Source of the DNA: a bacterium
Lineage (GTDB): Bacteria; Eisenbacteria; RBG-16-71-46; CAIMUX01
Direction of reading: 5' to 3'
Length of the DNA: 64,000 nt
Assembly: GCA_030431975.1 (NCBI GenBank)
Contig: JAUIHP010000008.1
Span: forward strand, 170,318-234,317
Both the position numbers and the translations under genes were made by a program. Below the pieces are notes generated by a model. That model worked only from the letters and a program-made list of their open reading frames with translations, was not told the origin of the DNA and ran no database searches. Below are positions 9,832-17,586 of the stretch, in pieces; position 1 is the first letter of the stretch, and every line of letters begins with the position of its first letter.

Positions 9832-10380
9832 ATGCAACGTCGCCGAACCACCTTTCCAGCGCACTCGGAACCATCCGAGGACCGAAGCGTGCCTTGTCGT
9901 CACGCTCGGACCTCCCGGGGGTTCAGCCTGGTCGAGATCATGGTCGCATTGACCATCATCGGCATCGTCCTGGCGGCGGCGGTTCCGAACTTCACGAACC
10001 GCAACGCCCGCTACCGGGTGGAAGGTGCGGCGAAGGAAGTCGGTACTCGGATTGCCCTGGCTCGTCAGCAGGCTGTTGCAGAGCGGATGCCGTACCGGAT
10101 GGTCGTCGACGAGTCGGCCCGTTCCTACTACTTCGAGAAGCAGGAGAACGACTCGACCTGGACGATGTCTCCGAACGAGACCTACGAAATCAAAGGTGCC
10201 GAGACTCTTCTGATGGAGGTCGGCGAGAGTTCGACCTCTTCGACCGTGCGCTTGCAGCCTCGGGGGACGCTGCTCGACGAGGATGCACCGCTCATGATGC
10301 GTTTCGTGAGCGCCATGAACGACACGGCCTACCTCTCCGTTGTGCGGACGGGACGGACCGTGGTCACGATGTCCCAATGA
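9832..10380 (+). CDS. Type IV pilus minor prepilin, FimT/GspH-like
   Basis: A 182-residue prepilin from the ATG at 9832, which follows a GAGGGG ribosome site; the frame is open further upstream, but that part overlaps the PilX-like gene. After a fairly long basic leader comes the motif SRGFSLVEIMVALTIIGIVLAAAVPNF, with Gly/Phe at the cleavage site and Glu at +5. The following segment (AKEVGTRIALARQQAVAERMPYRMVVD) is typical of FimT/GspH pseudopilins. It belongs to the same operon as its neighbours; its stop overlaps a possible ATG (ATGA at 10377) for the next gene. The role is minor pilin priming; some FimT homologues bind DNA, which is not testable here. Confidence 0.85.
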   Translation: MQRRRTTFPAHSEPSEDRSVPCRHARTSRGFSLVEIMVALTIIGIVLAAAVPNFTNRNARYRVEGAAKEVGTRIALARQQAVAERMPYRMVVDESARSYYFEKQENDSTWTMSPNETYEIKGAETLLMEVGESSTSSTVRLQPRGTLLDEDAPLMMRFVSAMNDTAYLSVVRTGRTVVTMSQ

Positions 10381-10451
10381 CGATGAGGCTCGCCCCCACG
10401 AGTTCAACTGCGGTGAATCAGGACGGCCACCGACACCCGAGGAGAAAGCAG

Positions 10452-13283
10452 ATGCGAACGACAATCCGGCAGGCCGGTTTCACTCTCGTCGAGATGATGG
10501 TGGTCGTCGTGATCACCGGTTTCGTCTCGACGGCGATGTTCCAGATGCTCCAAGCCGGTCAGGCCACATACGAGCGCAACAAGATCGTTCTCGACGTTCA
10601 ACAAAACGGTCGAGTCGGCCTTCAGACCATCGCCGATGACATGCGACAGGTCAGCTACGGAAAGGATCCGACGCAACCCTCGATCCACTACGCGGGTCCG
10701 GACTCGGTTACGTTCGTTGCCGACATCATGCATGACGAACCCGGCGCCGAGGTCATCAGCTACTACCTTGGGGACGACGATCCGGAGACGCCCAACCCGT
10801 ACGACACCGTGCTCATGCGGACCGTCGCGGATACGGCGGGCACCGTTCTCATGGAAACGATTCAGACCTACGGCGTCGCCGCCAACGGCCTGTCCTTCCG
10901 TTGGTTCAATGGGTCCGGAGTGGAACTCTCCAATCCTGTTCCCCAGCCGGAGCAGGTCGGCGAGGTCTATATCGAGCTGCAAACAGTGGGCGCACGCTTG
11001 ATCGACGAGGAATACCCGACGCTGACCCTCTCGACGACGATCTATCCGCGTAACCTACCGCTTTCCCCCGCGCGAAGCCGCCCGAACACACCGGCCTGCA
11101 CGGGACCGTCCTATCCGAACTGTGAGTCGGCCCAGCTCGACTGGAGCACGCCAACCTACAACACGGACGGGACCGAGCTTCCGCTGGCGGAGATCAGTCA
11201 CTTCAACTTTTATTTCGGCACCGACCCGGACGACATGGGCCTCTACACCCGATTGGCACGAACCATCAACGAATGGACGGTTCCCGACCTGGAAGCCGGT
11301 ATCACCTACTACCTGGCGGTCAGTTGCGTGAGCCGTTCGGGTGTCGAGAGCTACCCGTGCACGCGGCAGGCCGTCGTCGGATCGGCCCTGGTTCCGCAGG
11401 CTCCGGCGTCGCTTAGCGCCAGCACGGCGGGCGGCGTCACCCTGAACTGGGACATCGTCACCGAGTTCACCAACGGAGACGGCATCGGGACACCGGTCAG
11501 CTACAACATCTACCGCTCGGACACGGCCGGCTTCACCCCCGGAACGACCAACTTCATCGACACGGTCTCGTGGACGACGACCTATGTCGATACCGAGACA
11601 TCTGGGATCACCTGCGGCACGTACTACTACCTGGTAACTGCAGAAGCATGCGGCAACGAGGGCGCACCGTCCCCGGAGGCCAACGGCAGCCTCCCGGCTC
11701 CTCCGTCCTGTCCCACGAACGTCTACGCGACGAACACGGGCGTCGAAGGCGAGGTCTTCGTCTCGTGGAACCTGCCGGCCACGCGACTCGACGGTTCGAG
11801 CCTCGACCCGAACGACATCGAGTACATCTACATCTATGCAGACACGGCCTCGGGGATGCCGAATGAGTTCTACGGCGTCGTTCCCGGGAACGAAACGTCG
11901 ACGACGATTCCCTACCTGGCCACCTGCACGACCTACTACTTCAATGTCAAGGCGGTGGACGTCTGCGGGCATGAAGGAGACATGTGCCTTGGCGAAGAGG
12001 TGTCCCTCTTCACCTCGGCGCCCTGCGATCCGGACGCTCCGCAAACTCCGGCCTATCTCTCGGTCACGGAGTACGACAGCAAGATGAAGCTGGAATGGCC
12101 GGCCAACGACGTCGACTGCGACCTTCAGGGCTACCGCATCTACTACGGGCACTACCCCGGAGACTACAGCGGTACCAACGCCTACGAAGGACCGAGCCCG
12201 ATCGAAGTGACGACCGACGCCGTCACCTACGGCAACCTTTGTGAGTTCGAACTCACCGGATTGCCGACCTGCACGAACTACTATGTCCAGGTCACGGCGA
12301 TCGACCAGTGCTCTCCTCCCAACGAGAGCTCGGCCAGTTCGGAAGGTAGCGGAACTACGAGCTGCATCTCCTGCAACACGACAGCCAACTGCATCCTCTG
12401 GACAGTTTCCGGCGGCAGCAACAACGAGCTCAACATCGAGCTCGAAGCCGGGGGCGCCACTGAGCTCCTGGCCGAGCTGACGCCTGACTGGTCGGGCGGC
12501 GCCTCGCTGCAGGAAGTCTGGTTCGGTCGTCCCCTGGCCAAGATTTGGGACTACGACGGTTCTGCGGGCGGAGACGGCTACACGGGTCCTGCCGGACCGG
12601 GGACGGTCCTCGACGTCGACGATGTCTACGTCGGAAGCTGGACCAATCAGGCCGACGGCGAGCCCTTGACCCTGGTCTTCGATACCGACGTTCGGGACGT
12701 GCCGGTCAACCTGCAGTTCACGGGCGACGCCGGCAGCTGCACCGCGGATGGATCCGGCGTCGGCTCCCTGGACTTCCAGAACTGGGATTCCGGCACCAGC
12801 GGCTGGTCATCCCAGAGTGGGAACTGGTTCACGTCCAACTATGAGTTGCACCAGACCTACACCGGCAGCAACTACATCATGCTCATGGACGGGCCGGACC
12901 GGACGGACTTGACCTTCGAAACAAAGGTCATGGCTTCCGGTGGTTCCTACCACTCGTCCTACCTGGTCTTCCGCTATGCCGACAGCAGCAACTACTACCT
13001 GTTCGGAATCCGCACCGACGCAAACAAGGTCCGGCTGGCTCGGATCCAGAACGGTTCCTTCATCGAGACCGGCGTGCACTACACGACGCTCTCCGACAAC
13101 ACGTGGTACACACTACGGGTCGTGGTCGAAGGAAACCGGATCCGGGGCTTCTTCGACTGTGAGCTCGTTCTCGACATCACAGATTCATCGATGTACTCGA
13201 GCGGCGACATCGGATTGACGACTCGACGCGCCGCCGGACGCTTCGACGATACCCGCGTCTTTTCCGGAGCGGTCATCCCGTGA
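10452..13283 (+). CDS. Giant modular PilW-like prepilin with FN3-like repeats and lectin-like C-terminus
   Basis: A 943-residue protein. Residues 1-35 form a class III prepilin signal (RQAGFTLVEMMVVVVITGF) with Glu at +5, followed by a PilW-like pilin region to about residue 210. Four fibronectin-III-like repeats then span roughly 216-636, each ending in a Tyr-rich strand (GITYYLAVS, CGTYYYLVTA, CTTYYFNVKA, CTNYYVQVTA) and many bearing paired Cys. After an uncharacterised segment (about 636-766) the last 170 residues look like a concanavalin-A/LamG-type sandwich (DLTFETKVMASGG, YLVFRYADSSNYYLFGI, WYTLRVVVEGNRIRGFFD). The ATG at 10452 has GGAG upstream; an in-frame ATG at 10377 overlapping the previous stop is an alternative. 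PilW proteins are normally a few hundred residues, so this is probably a tip adhesin. No PilY1 gene is seen in the window. Confidence 0.8.
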   Translation: MRTTIRQAGFTLVEMMVVVVITGFVSTAMFQMLQAGQATYERNKIVLDVQQNGRVGLQTIADDMRQVSYGKDPTQPSIHYAGPDSVTFVADIMHDEPGAEVISYYLGDDDPETPNPYDTVLMRTVADTAGTVLMETIQTYGVAANGLSFRWFNGSGVELSNPVPQPEQVGEVYIELQTVGARLIDEEYPTLTLSTTIYPRNLPLSPARSRPNTPACTGPSYPNCESAQLDWSTPTYNTDGTELPLAEISHFNFYFGTDPDDMGLYTRLARTINEWTVPDLEAGITYYLAVSCVSRSGVESYPCTRQAVVGSALVPQAPASLSASTAGGVTLNWDIVTEFTNGDGIGTPVSYNIYRSDTAGFTPGTTNFIDTVSWTTTYVDTETSGITCGTYYYLVTAEACGNEGAPSPEANGSLPAPPSCPTNVYATNTGVEGEVFVSWNLPATRLDGSSLDPNDIEYIYIYADTASGMPNEFYGVVPGNETSTTIPYLATCTTYYFNVKAVDVCGHEGDMCLGEEVSLFTSAPCDPDAPQTPAYLSVTEYDSKMKLEWPANDVDCDLQGYRIYYGHYPGDYSGTNAYEGPSPIEVTTDAVTYGNLCEFELTGLPTCTNYYVQVTAIDQCSPPNESSASSEGSGTTSCISCNTTANCILWTVSGGSNNELNIELEAGGATELLAELTPDWSGGASLQEVWFGRPLAKIWDYDGSAGGDGYTGPAGPGTVLDVDDVYVGSWTNQADGEPLTLVFDTDVRDVPVNLQFTGDAGSCTADGSGVGSLDFQNWDSGTSGWSSQSGNWFTSNYELHQTYTGSNYIMLMDGPDRTDLTFETKVMASGGSYHSSYLVFRYADSSNYYLFGIRTDANKVRLARIQNGSFIETGVHYTTLSDNTWYTLRVVVEGNRIRGFFDCELVLDITDSSMYSSGDIGLTTRRAAGRFDDTRVFSGAVIP

Positions 13284-14278
13284 TCGTCCGGTCGAACCTG
13301 CCTGGAACGAGCAAGGGAGTCCGGCCATGCGCCGGGCTCCCTTTCGCACTTTGGATCTCTCTCGCCTACATTCTGGGGATCGCGGCTGATGTCTGTGCAG
13401 TGGGCAACCCATCGTCCATTGCCTCAGGATCCGAAACGGGCGTGACGCCCTCGGCCCCCGACACCTTGGTCGTCTACCTGACGGGAGAGACTCGCGGCAA
13501 TCTCGTGCCGTGCCAGTGCCCGGACGGTCCCTGGGGAGGGCTGGACCGGCGCGTCGGCTTCCTCACCGAGCGGGCCAATACCGGGCCGGACAGTGAGTCG
13601 GGACCCACAACCTGGTACCTGGACTCCGGTGGCTTTCTTCCGGTCGGGGCAGTGCCGGTTCGCGACGATCCGGAAGCCGCACAACGCCTCGTGACCCTAC
13701 TTGTAAGTGCTCTGGACCGGTCGGGAGTCGATGCACTCGCCCTCAACCATCGAGAACGCGAGTACCTTCAGATGATGGCGGGAGAGGACTGGAGCCTCTT
13801 GAATGATCGAGCCCTGGATGCGGATCCCCCGTCTCCACATCGAGTGCTCGATTGGAATGGGACCCCCGTGGCCGTTCTCGCTCTCGAGGCGTCGCTCGAC
13901 ACGGAACTCATGGCACAGGCAGCATCCCGGGCGCGCGCAGACGCGGAGTTACTCTTCGTCCTGGCTCGAGCCGCGGGACCGTCGGGAAATCGGATTGCAG
14001 AGGCAACGGGAGCGGACCTCGTCCTCATGTCGCAAGGTTCGCGGCCACCTCGCCCCGTACGATCCGGGCGGACATGGCTGGTGGGACCGGGATCCAAGGG
14101 GAAGGAAGTCCTGGAGCTCAGGATCATTCGCGAAGAGCAGGGCCTCGACGTCATCTGGCACGAGCACGTCGCCATGGACTCGTTCGTCGAGGCGGATCCA
14201 GAGATGACCGACCGGGTCCGTCACCTTCTCGACGAATTCGGCCCGGGTTGGAGGACGCTCGTCACACCCTTGGAGTAG
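13280..14278 (+). CDS. Exported degenerate metallophosphoesterase-like protein with CxC motif
   Basis: A 332-residue protein starting at a GTG that overlaps the PilW stop (GTGA), so translation is coupled. An N-terminal hydrophobic segment (PFALWISLAYILGIAADVCAVG) suggests export. Residues near 65-95 read YLTGETRGNLVPCQCPDGPWGGLDRRVGFL, resembling the N-terminus of exported 5'-nucleotidase/UshA-like proteins that carry an LxPCGCxxxxxGGLxRR insert. The usual metal-binding DxH is here ExR (GETRG), so phosphoesterase activity is doubtful. Its place as last gene of the prepilin operon suggests a pilus-linked envelope role; this is inference. It ends 2 bp from the convergent PEP carboxykinase stop. 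Confidence 0.6.
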   Translation: MIVRSNLPGTSKGVRPCAGLPFALWISLAYILGIAADVCAVGNPSSIASGSETGVTPSAPDTLVVYLTGETRGNLVPCQCPDGPWGGLDRRVGFLTERANTGPDSESGPTTWYLDSGGFLPVGAVPVRDDPEAAQRLVTLLVSALDRSGVDALALNHREREYLQMMAGEDWSLLNDRALDADPPSPHRVLDWNGTPVAVLALEASLDTELMAQAASRARADAELLFVLARAAGPSGNRIAEATGADLVLMSQGSRPPRPVRSGRTWLVGPGSKGKEVLELRIIREEQGLDVIWHEHVAMDSFVEADPEMTDRVRHLLDEFGPGWRTLVTPLE

Positions 14279-14280
14279 GC

Positions 14281-16026
14281 CTAGAGCCCGAAACGAGCTC
14301 TCGCCTTCTCCAGTTGCGACTTCATCTCTGCCGGCAGCTTGTCCCCGAATCGACCAAAGAACTCACCCTGGTCATCGAGTTCCTTCTTCCAGTCACCCGG
14401 ATCCACTTCGAGAAGACGGGACATCGTCGCACCATCCACGTCCAGACCACTCGTGTCGATCCCATCCGCTTTCGGGACGTATCCGATCGGGGTTTCCTCG
14501 GCCTCGGCCTTTCCGGCGCAACGATTCATGACCCATTGCAGGACGCGCAGGTTTTCGCCGAACCCCGGCCAGAGATACTTCCCCCTGTCGTCCTGTTGGA
14601 ACCAGTTGACGTGGAAAATCTTGGGCATCTTGTCGCTTCGGGTGCCCATGTCCACCCAGTGCTGCCAGTAGTCGCCCATGTTGTAACCACAGAACGGGAG
14701 CATGGCCATGGGATCCCGGCGGACGACGCCGACGGCCCCGGTTGCAGCTGCCGTGGTTTCGGATCCGACGGCAGCGCCGACGAAAACGCCGTGGTTCCAA
14801 TCGAAGGACTGAAAAACGAGTGGATTGGTGCGAGCACGCCGTCCCCCGAAGAGGATCGCGTCGATCGGCACTCCCTGAGGATTCTCCCACTCCGGGGAGA
14901 TACAAGGACACTGGTCAGCGGGCGCCGTGAATCTCGAGTTGGGGTGCGCAGCCCTCTCGGCCCCGTTCGGGTCGTACGGCGCGCCCTTCCAGGTCGTCAT
15001 CTTCTCGGGCGCACTCGTTCCCATTCCTTCCCACCAGGGCTCGCGGTCGTCGGTGAGGCCGACGTTCGTGAAGATCGAGTTCTCCCGGACTGTCTTGAAG
15101 GCGTTTGGGTTCGTTTTCTCGCTCGTTCCCGGAGCCACGCCGAAGAAGCCGTTCTCCGGATTGATGGCGTAGAGCCGGCCGTCGTCACCGAACTTCATCC
15201 AGGCGATGTCGTCACCGACCGTCCACACCCTCCAGCCCTTCATCGATGCCGGCGGAACGAGCATGGCGAGGTTCGTCTTGCCACATGCACTCGGGAACGC
15301 TGCCGCGACGTATCGGGTTTCGCCCTGCGGGTTCTCGATCCCGACGATCAACATGTGCTCAGCAAGCCAACCCTGGTCGCGCGCCATGACGCTGGCAATA
15401 CGAAGGGCGTAGCACTTCTTCCCGAGAAGGGCGTTGCCCCCGTAGCCGCTGCCGATACTCCAGATCTCGCGGCGACTCGGGAAATGAAGGATGAAACGAC
15501 GATCGGGACTCAGGTCGCCAAGGGAATGGAGTCCCTTGCAGTAGTCCGTAGAGTCACCCAGTTGTTCGAGAGCCACCTTCCCCATCCGCGTCATGATTCG
15601 CATGTTGGCGACGACGTAGCGGCTGTCGGTAATCTCGACACCAACTTTGCTGATTGCACTTCCGGCGGGCCCCATGATGTAGGGAATGACGTACATCGTC
15701 CGGCCCTTCATGGCGCCTTCGAACAGCGGCCAGACTTCTTCCCTGGCCTTGTCCGGATGCTTCCAGTGGTTCGTCGGGCCGGCGTCCTCTTCCTTCTCGG
15801 AGCAGATGAAGGTCAGGTGCTCGACGCGGGCAACATCGTTCGGGTCGGACCGGTGATAGTAGCAGTCGGGATAGGTCTCTTCGTTCATGCGGAGGAAGGT
15901 GCCGTCCTCGAGCCCTTCGGCGTAGACGCGGTCGATCTCTTCCTGAGAACCGTCCAGCCAGACGACCCGGTCGGGCTGGGTGTGTGCCGCGCAGGCGTCT
16001 ACCCACTGCTTCAGATCCTGATTCAT
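14281..16026 (-). CDS. pckG: Phosphoenolpyruvate carboxykinase (GTP)
   Basis: A 581-residue cytosolic enzyme that converts oxaloacetate and GTP to phosphoenolpyruvate, GDP and CO2, the entry step of gluconeogenesis. The sequence shows the GTP-type P-loop ([13 protein letters not shown]), the metal/nucleotide segment ([10 protein letters not shown]), the family signature [13 protein letters not shown], and [20 protein letters not shown] near the C-terminus. The ATG at 16026 has a GGGAGGA ribosome site; an in-frame start at 16110 would add 28 unrelated residues. Length fits the family (about 590-620). It is a single gene, convergent with the prepilin operon. It supports growth on amino acids, in line with hutU, hutI and tryptophanase further along. 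Confidence 0.95.
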   Translation of the reverse strand: MNQDLKQWVDACAAHTQPDRVVWLDGSQEEIDRVYAEGLEDGTFLRMNEETYPDCYYHRSDPNDVARVEHLTFICSEKEEDAGPTNHWKHPDKAREEVWPLFEGAMKGRTMYVIPYIMGPAGSAISKVGVEITDSRYVVANMRIMTRMGKVALEQLGDSTDYCKGLHSLGDLSPDRRFILHFPSRREIWSIGSGYGGNALLGKKCYALRIASVMARDQGWLAEHMLIVGIENPQGETRYVAAAFPSACGKTNLAMLVPPASMKGWRVWTVGDDIAWMKFGDDGRLYAINPENGFFGVAPGTSEKTNPNAFKTVRENSIFTNVGLTDDREPWWEGMGTSAPEKMTTWKGAPYDPNGAERAAHPNSRFTAPADQCPCISPEWENPQGVPIDAILFGGRRARTNPLVFQSFDWNHGVFVGAAVGSETTAAATGAVGVVRRDPMAMLPFCGYNMGDYWQHWVDMGTRSDKMPKIFHVNWFQQDDRGKYLWPGFGENLRVLQWVMNRCAGKAEAEETPIGYVPKADGIDTSGLDVDGATMSRLLEVDPGDWKKELDDQGEFFGRFGDKLPAEMKSQLEKARARFGL

Positions 16027-16528
16027 ACGTCCTCCCTCACGCGAGCCAGGCCAGTTCGGCCGAAAGCGCTCGCACGATAGATGTTGCCGGGACCCCCAAG
16101 CTTCCCCCACGGGATTGCGGAGCCCTCACGCGGCATTTTTCATCCGCTCAAGTCTATCCGAGGGAATCTACATCCTTTTGTTGGAGGACCCAAGTGCGGA
16201 AAACCGAGGGGCTGATGGGGACTCCGTCTCGCGGCCCGAGGCTGGAGTTTGGCGCCCAGGTTTGATCTCTCCGGGTTGGTGCCCGGGTTGGTGCTCGGGT
16301 TGGTGCCCGGGTTGGTGCCCGGGTTGGTGCCCGGGTTGGTGCCCGGGTTGGTGCTCGGGTTTGGGCGTACCGGCGGATTGCGCGCTTGGGTCCTGGGGTT
16401 GCGACCGGAAGCGTGGGCGGCATCAGGGACGGTCCGGAGCCGACGGCCGCAGGGGCCACGACGAGCTGCTGCCCGCCGTTATTCGGCGGCGGTTCCGCCG
16501 ATCTCAGGCGGCGGCGATTTGGCCGATC
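16027..16528. other. Intergenic region with G-rich tandem array
   Basis: A 502-bp gap between the divergent-side start of pckG and the end of the CheW-CZB gene. It contains the 12-bp tandem array at 16273-16356 and, close to the CheW stop, a 17-bp direct repeat (gccgatctcaggcggcg near 16497 and 16523). No protein-like open frame is supported. A pckG promoter should lie near 16030-16120 but I could not assign one. Confidence 0.5.
16273..16356. repeat. 12-bp tandem repeat, seven copies
   Basis: Seven consecutive copies of GGGTTGGTGCCC, two of them with CTC in place of CCC at the end, followed by a decayed copy (GGGTTTGGGCGT). The plus strand has regularly spaced GGG and GG runs, so G-quadruplex formation is possible. 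The array sits in a non-coding gap. Confidence 0.9.
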
Positions 16529-17380
16529 TCAGGCGGCGCTTGTCGCCGCAGATTGCGCACTCTGTTCGGAGGCGGCTGCGGTCTTTCCACCGGCAATGCT
16601 CTGGGCATCCACCCATTGCTCCAGGCGGTCCACATCAACTTCCAGGATGGTCTCGACGTCTGAGGACCAGATCCGGGAAACGATGGGAGCGGACTCGAAG
16701 CCGTCCTTGCTCGGATTGAGGTCTTCCGTGTTCAACGACCGGATGTTGTCGACGCCGTCGACAACGACGGCGTACCGGTGTCCCGCCCCGGTCTTGAGGA
16801 CGAGAGCGAGCTCGCGCATGTCATCGACGAGCGACTTCTTGAATTCCTTGAAGAGGCGAAGGAGCAGGGCCAGGGTCGTGTTTCGTGCAGAATCGACATC
16901 GGCCATCGCCTGCTCGACGTCCCCTCCACGCGCCTTGGTCAGGACCTTGTCGGCGAGGGCGTGGATCTCTCGATGCGGCGCCTCGAAACGGGCGAGACTG
17001 CGGCGCTGCGCCTCGTCGGCTGGTTGGTAGGCATAGAACCACTGACCGAATGCGCACTGGGTCGGGTCCAGCGGCTTGCGGAAAGGAGTACCGTCTTTGA
17101 CGGAAGCCTCGAGCGCATCGAGCCAAGCAATGTGCTCAGCCTCACGTTGACTAAGGCTCGTGACCAATTCGTCCCGCTCGACTCGGAGATTGGGTTCTCC
17201 GATCAAACAGCGAAAGTCGTGCAGAGGCAGCACCGTGCCCCGAACCGTGATGCCGCCGCGAAGCGAACGGGATTCGGCTGGCACTTCCGAAACGGCGTCG
17301 AGCCAAAGGACTTCCTCGACGGAGCTGACCGGCATTCCGAACAGCTTGTTCCTGGAACGAAAGATGAGGACCTTGGCCAT
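16529..17380 (-). CDS. CheW-like protein with inserted CZB zinc-binding domain
   Basis: A 283-residue cytoplasmic protein from the ATG at 17380 (AGGAG ribosome site). Residues 1-65 match the first half of a CheW domain (KVLIFRSRNKLFGMPVSSVEEVLWL, then GTVLPLHDFRCLIG). Residues about 80-145 form a chemoreceptor zinc-binding (CZB) domain with the ligand pattern H83-xx-W86, C109-xx-G112-x-W114, H136 and H140. After a helical link, residues about 200-258 resume the second half of CheW (RYAVVVDGVDNIRSL, ending VETILEVDVDRLEQWV). The tail is Ala/Ser-rich. CheW couples chemoreceptors to CheA; CZB domains sense zinc or oxidants. It lies after the pilQ terminator, so it may link chemosensory control to pili, although no CheA or receptor gene is in the window. 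Confidence 0.8.
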   Translation of the reverse strand: MAKVLIFRSRNKLFGMPVSSVEEVLWLDAVSEVPAESRSLRGGITVRGTVLPLHDFRCLIGEPNLRVERDELVTSLSQREAEHIAWLDALEASVKDGTPFRKPLDPTQCAFGQWFYAYQPADEAQRRSLARFEAPHREIHALADKVLTKARGGDVEQAMADVDSARNTTLALLLRLFKEFKKSLVDDMRELALVLKTGAGHRYAVVVDGVDNIRSLNTEDLNPSKDGFESAPIVSRIWSSDVETILEVDVDRLEQWVDAQSIAGGKTAAASEQSAQSAATSAA

Positions 17381-17520
17381 GTTTTGCGCTCCTGGTGCGT
17401 TGAAGACGCGGATTGAGCCTGACGGACGACCCGAATCCCGGGACGGGCCTCCCTCCATTTCGATTCGGCGCGTTGAGTGCCTTCCTTGAGCCGCGGGATC
17501 CATCTTCGCCTGCGCAGGAA

Positions 17521-17550
17521 CGAAAACGGGCGCTCCAGGGAGCGCCCGTT
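17521..17550 (-). terminator. Intrinsic terminator of the pilMNOPQ operon
   Basis: A perfect inverted repeat (17525-17536 with 17539-17550; core CGGGCGCTC and GAGCGCCCG) is followed on the minus strand by TTTTCG. It stands about 37 bp past the pilQ stop and has both a strong stem and a T-run, so it should separate pilQ from the CheW-CZB gene. Confidence 0.85.
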
Positions 17551-17586
17551 CACCGGCTGTCCGAGGACAGCGACTCGAGAAGACGA

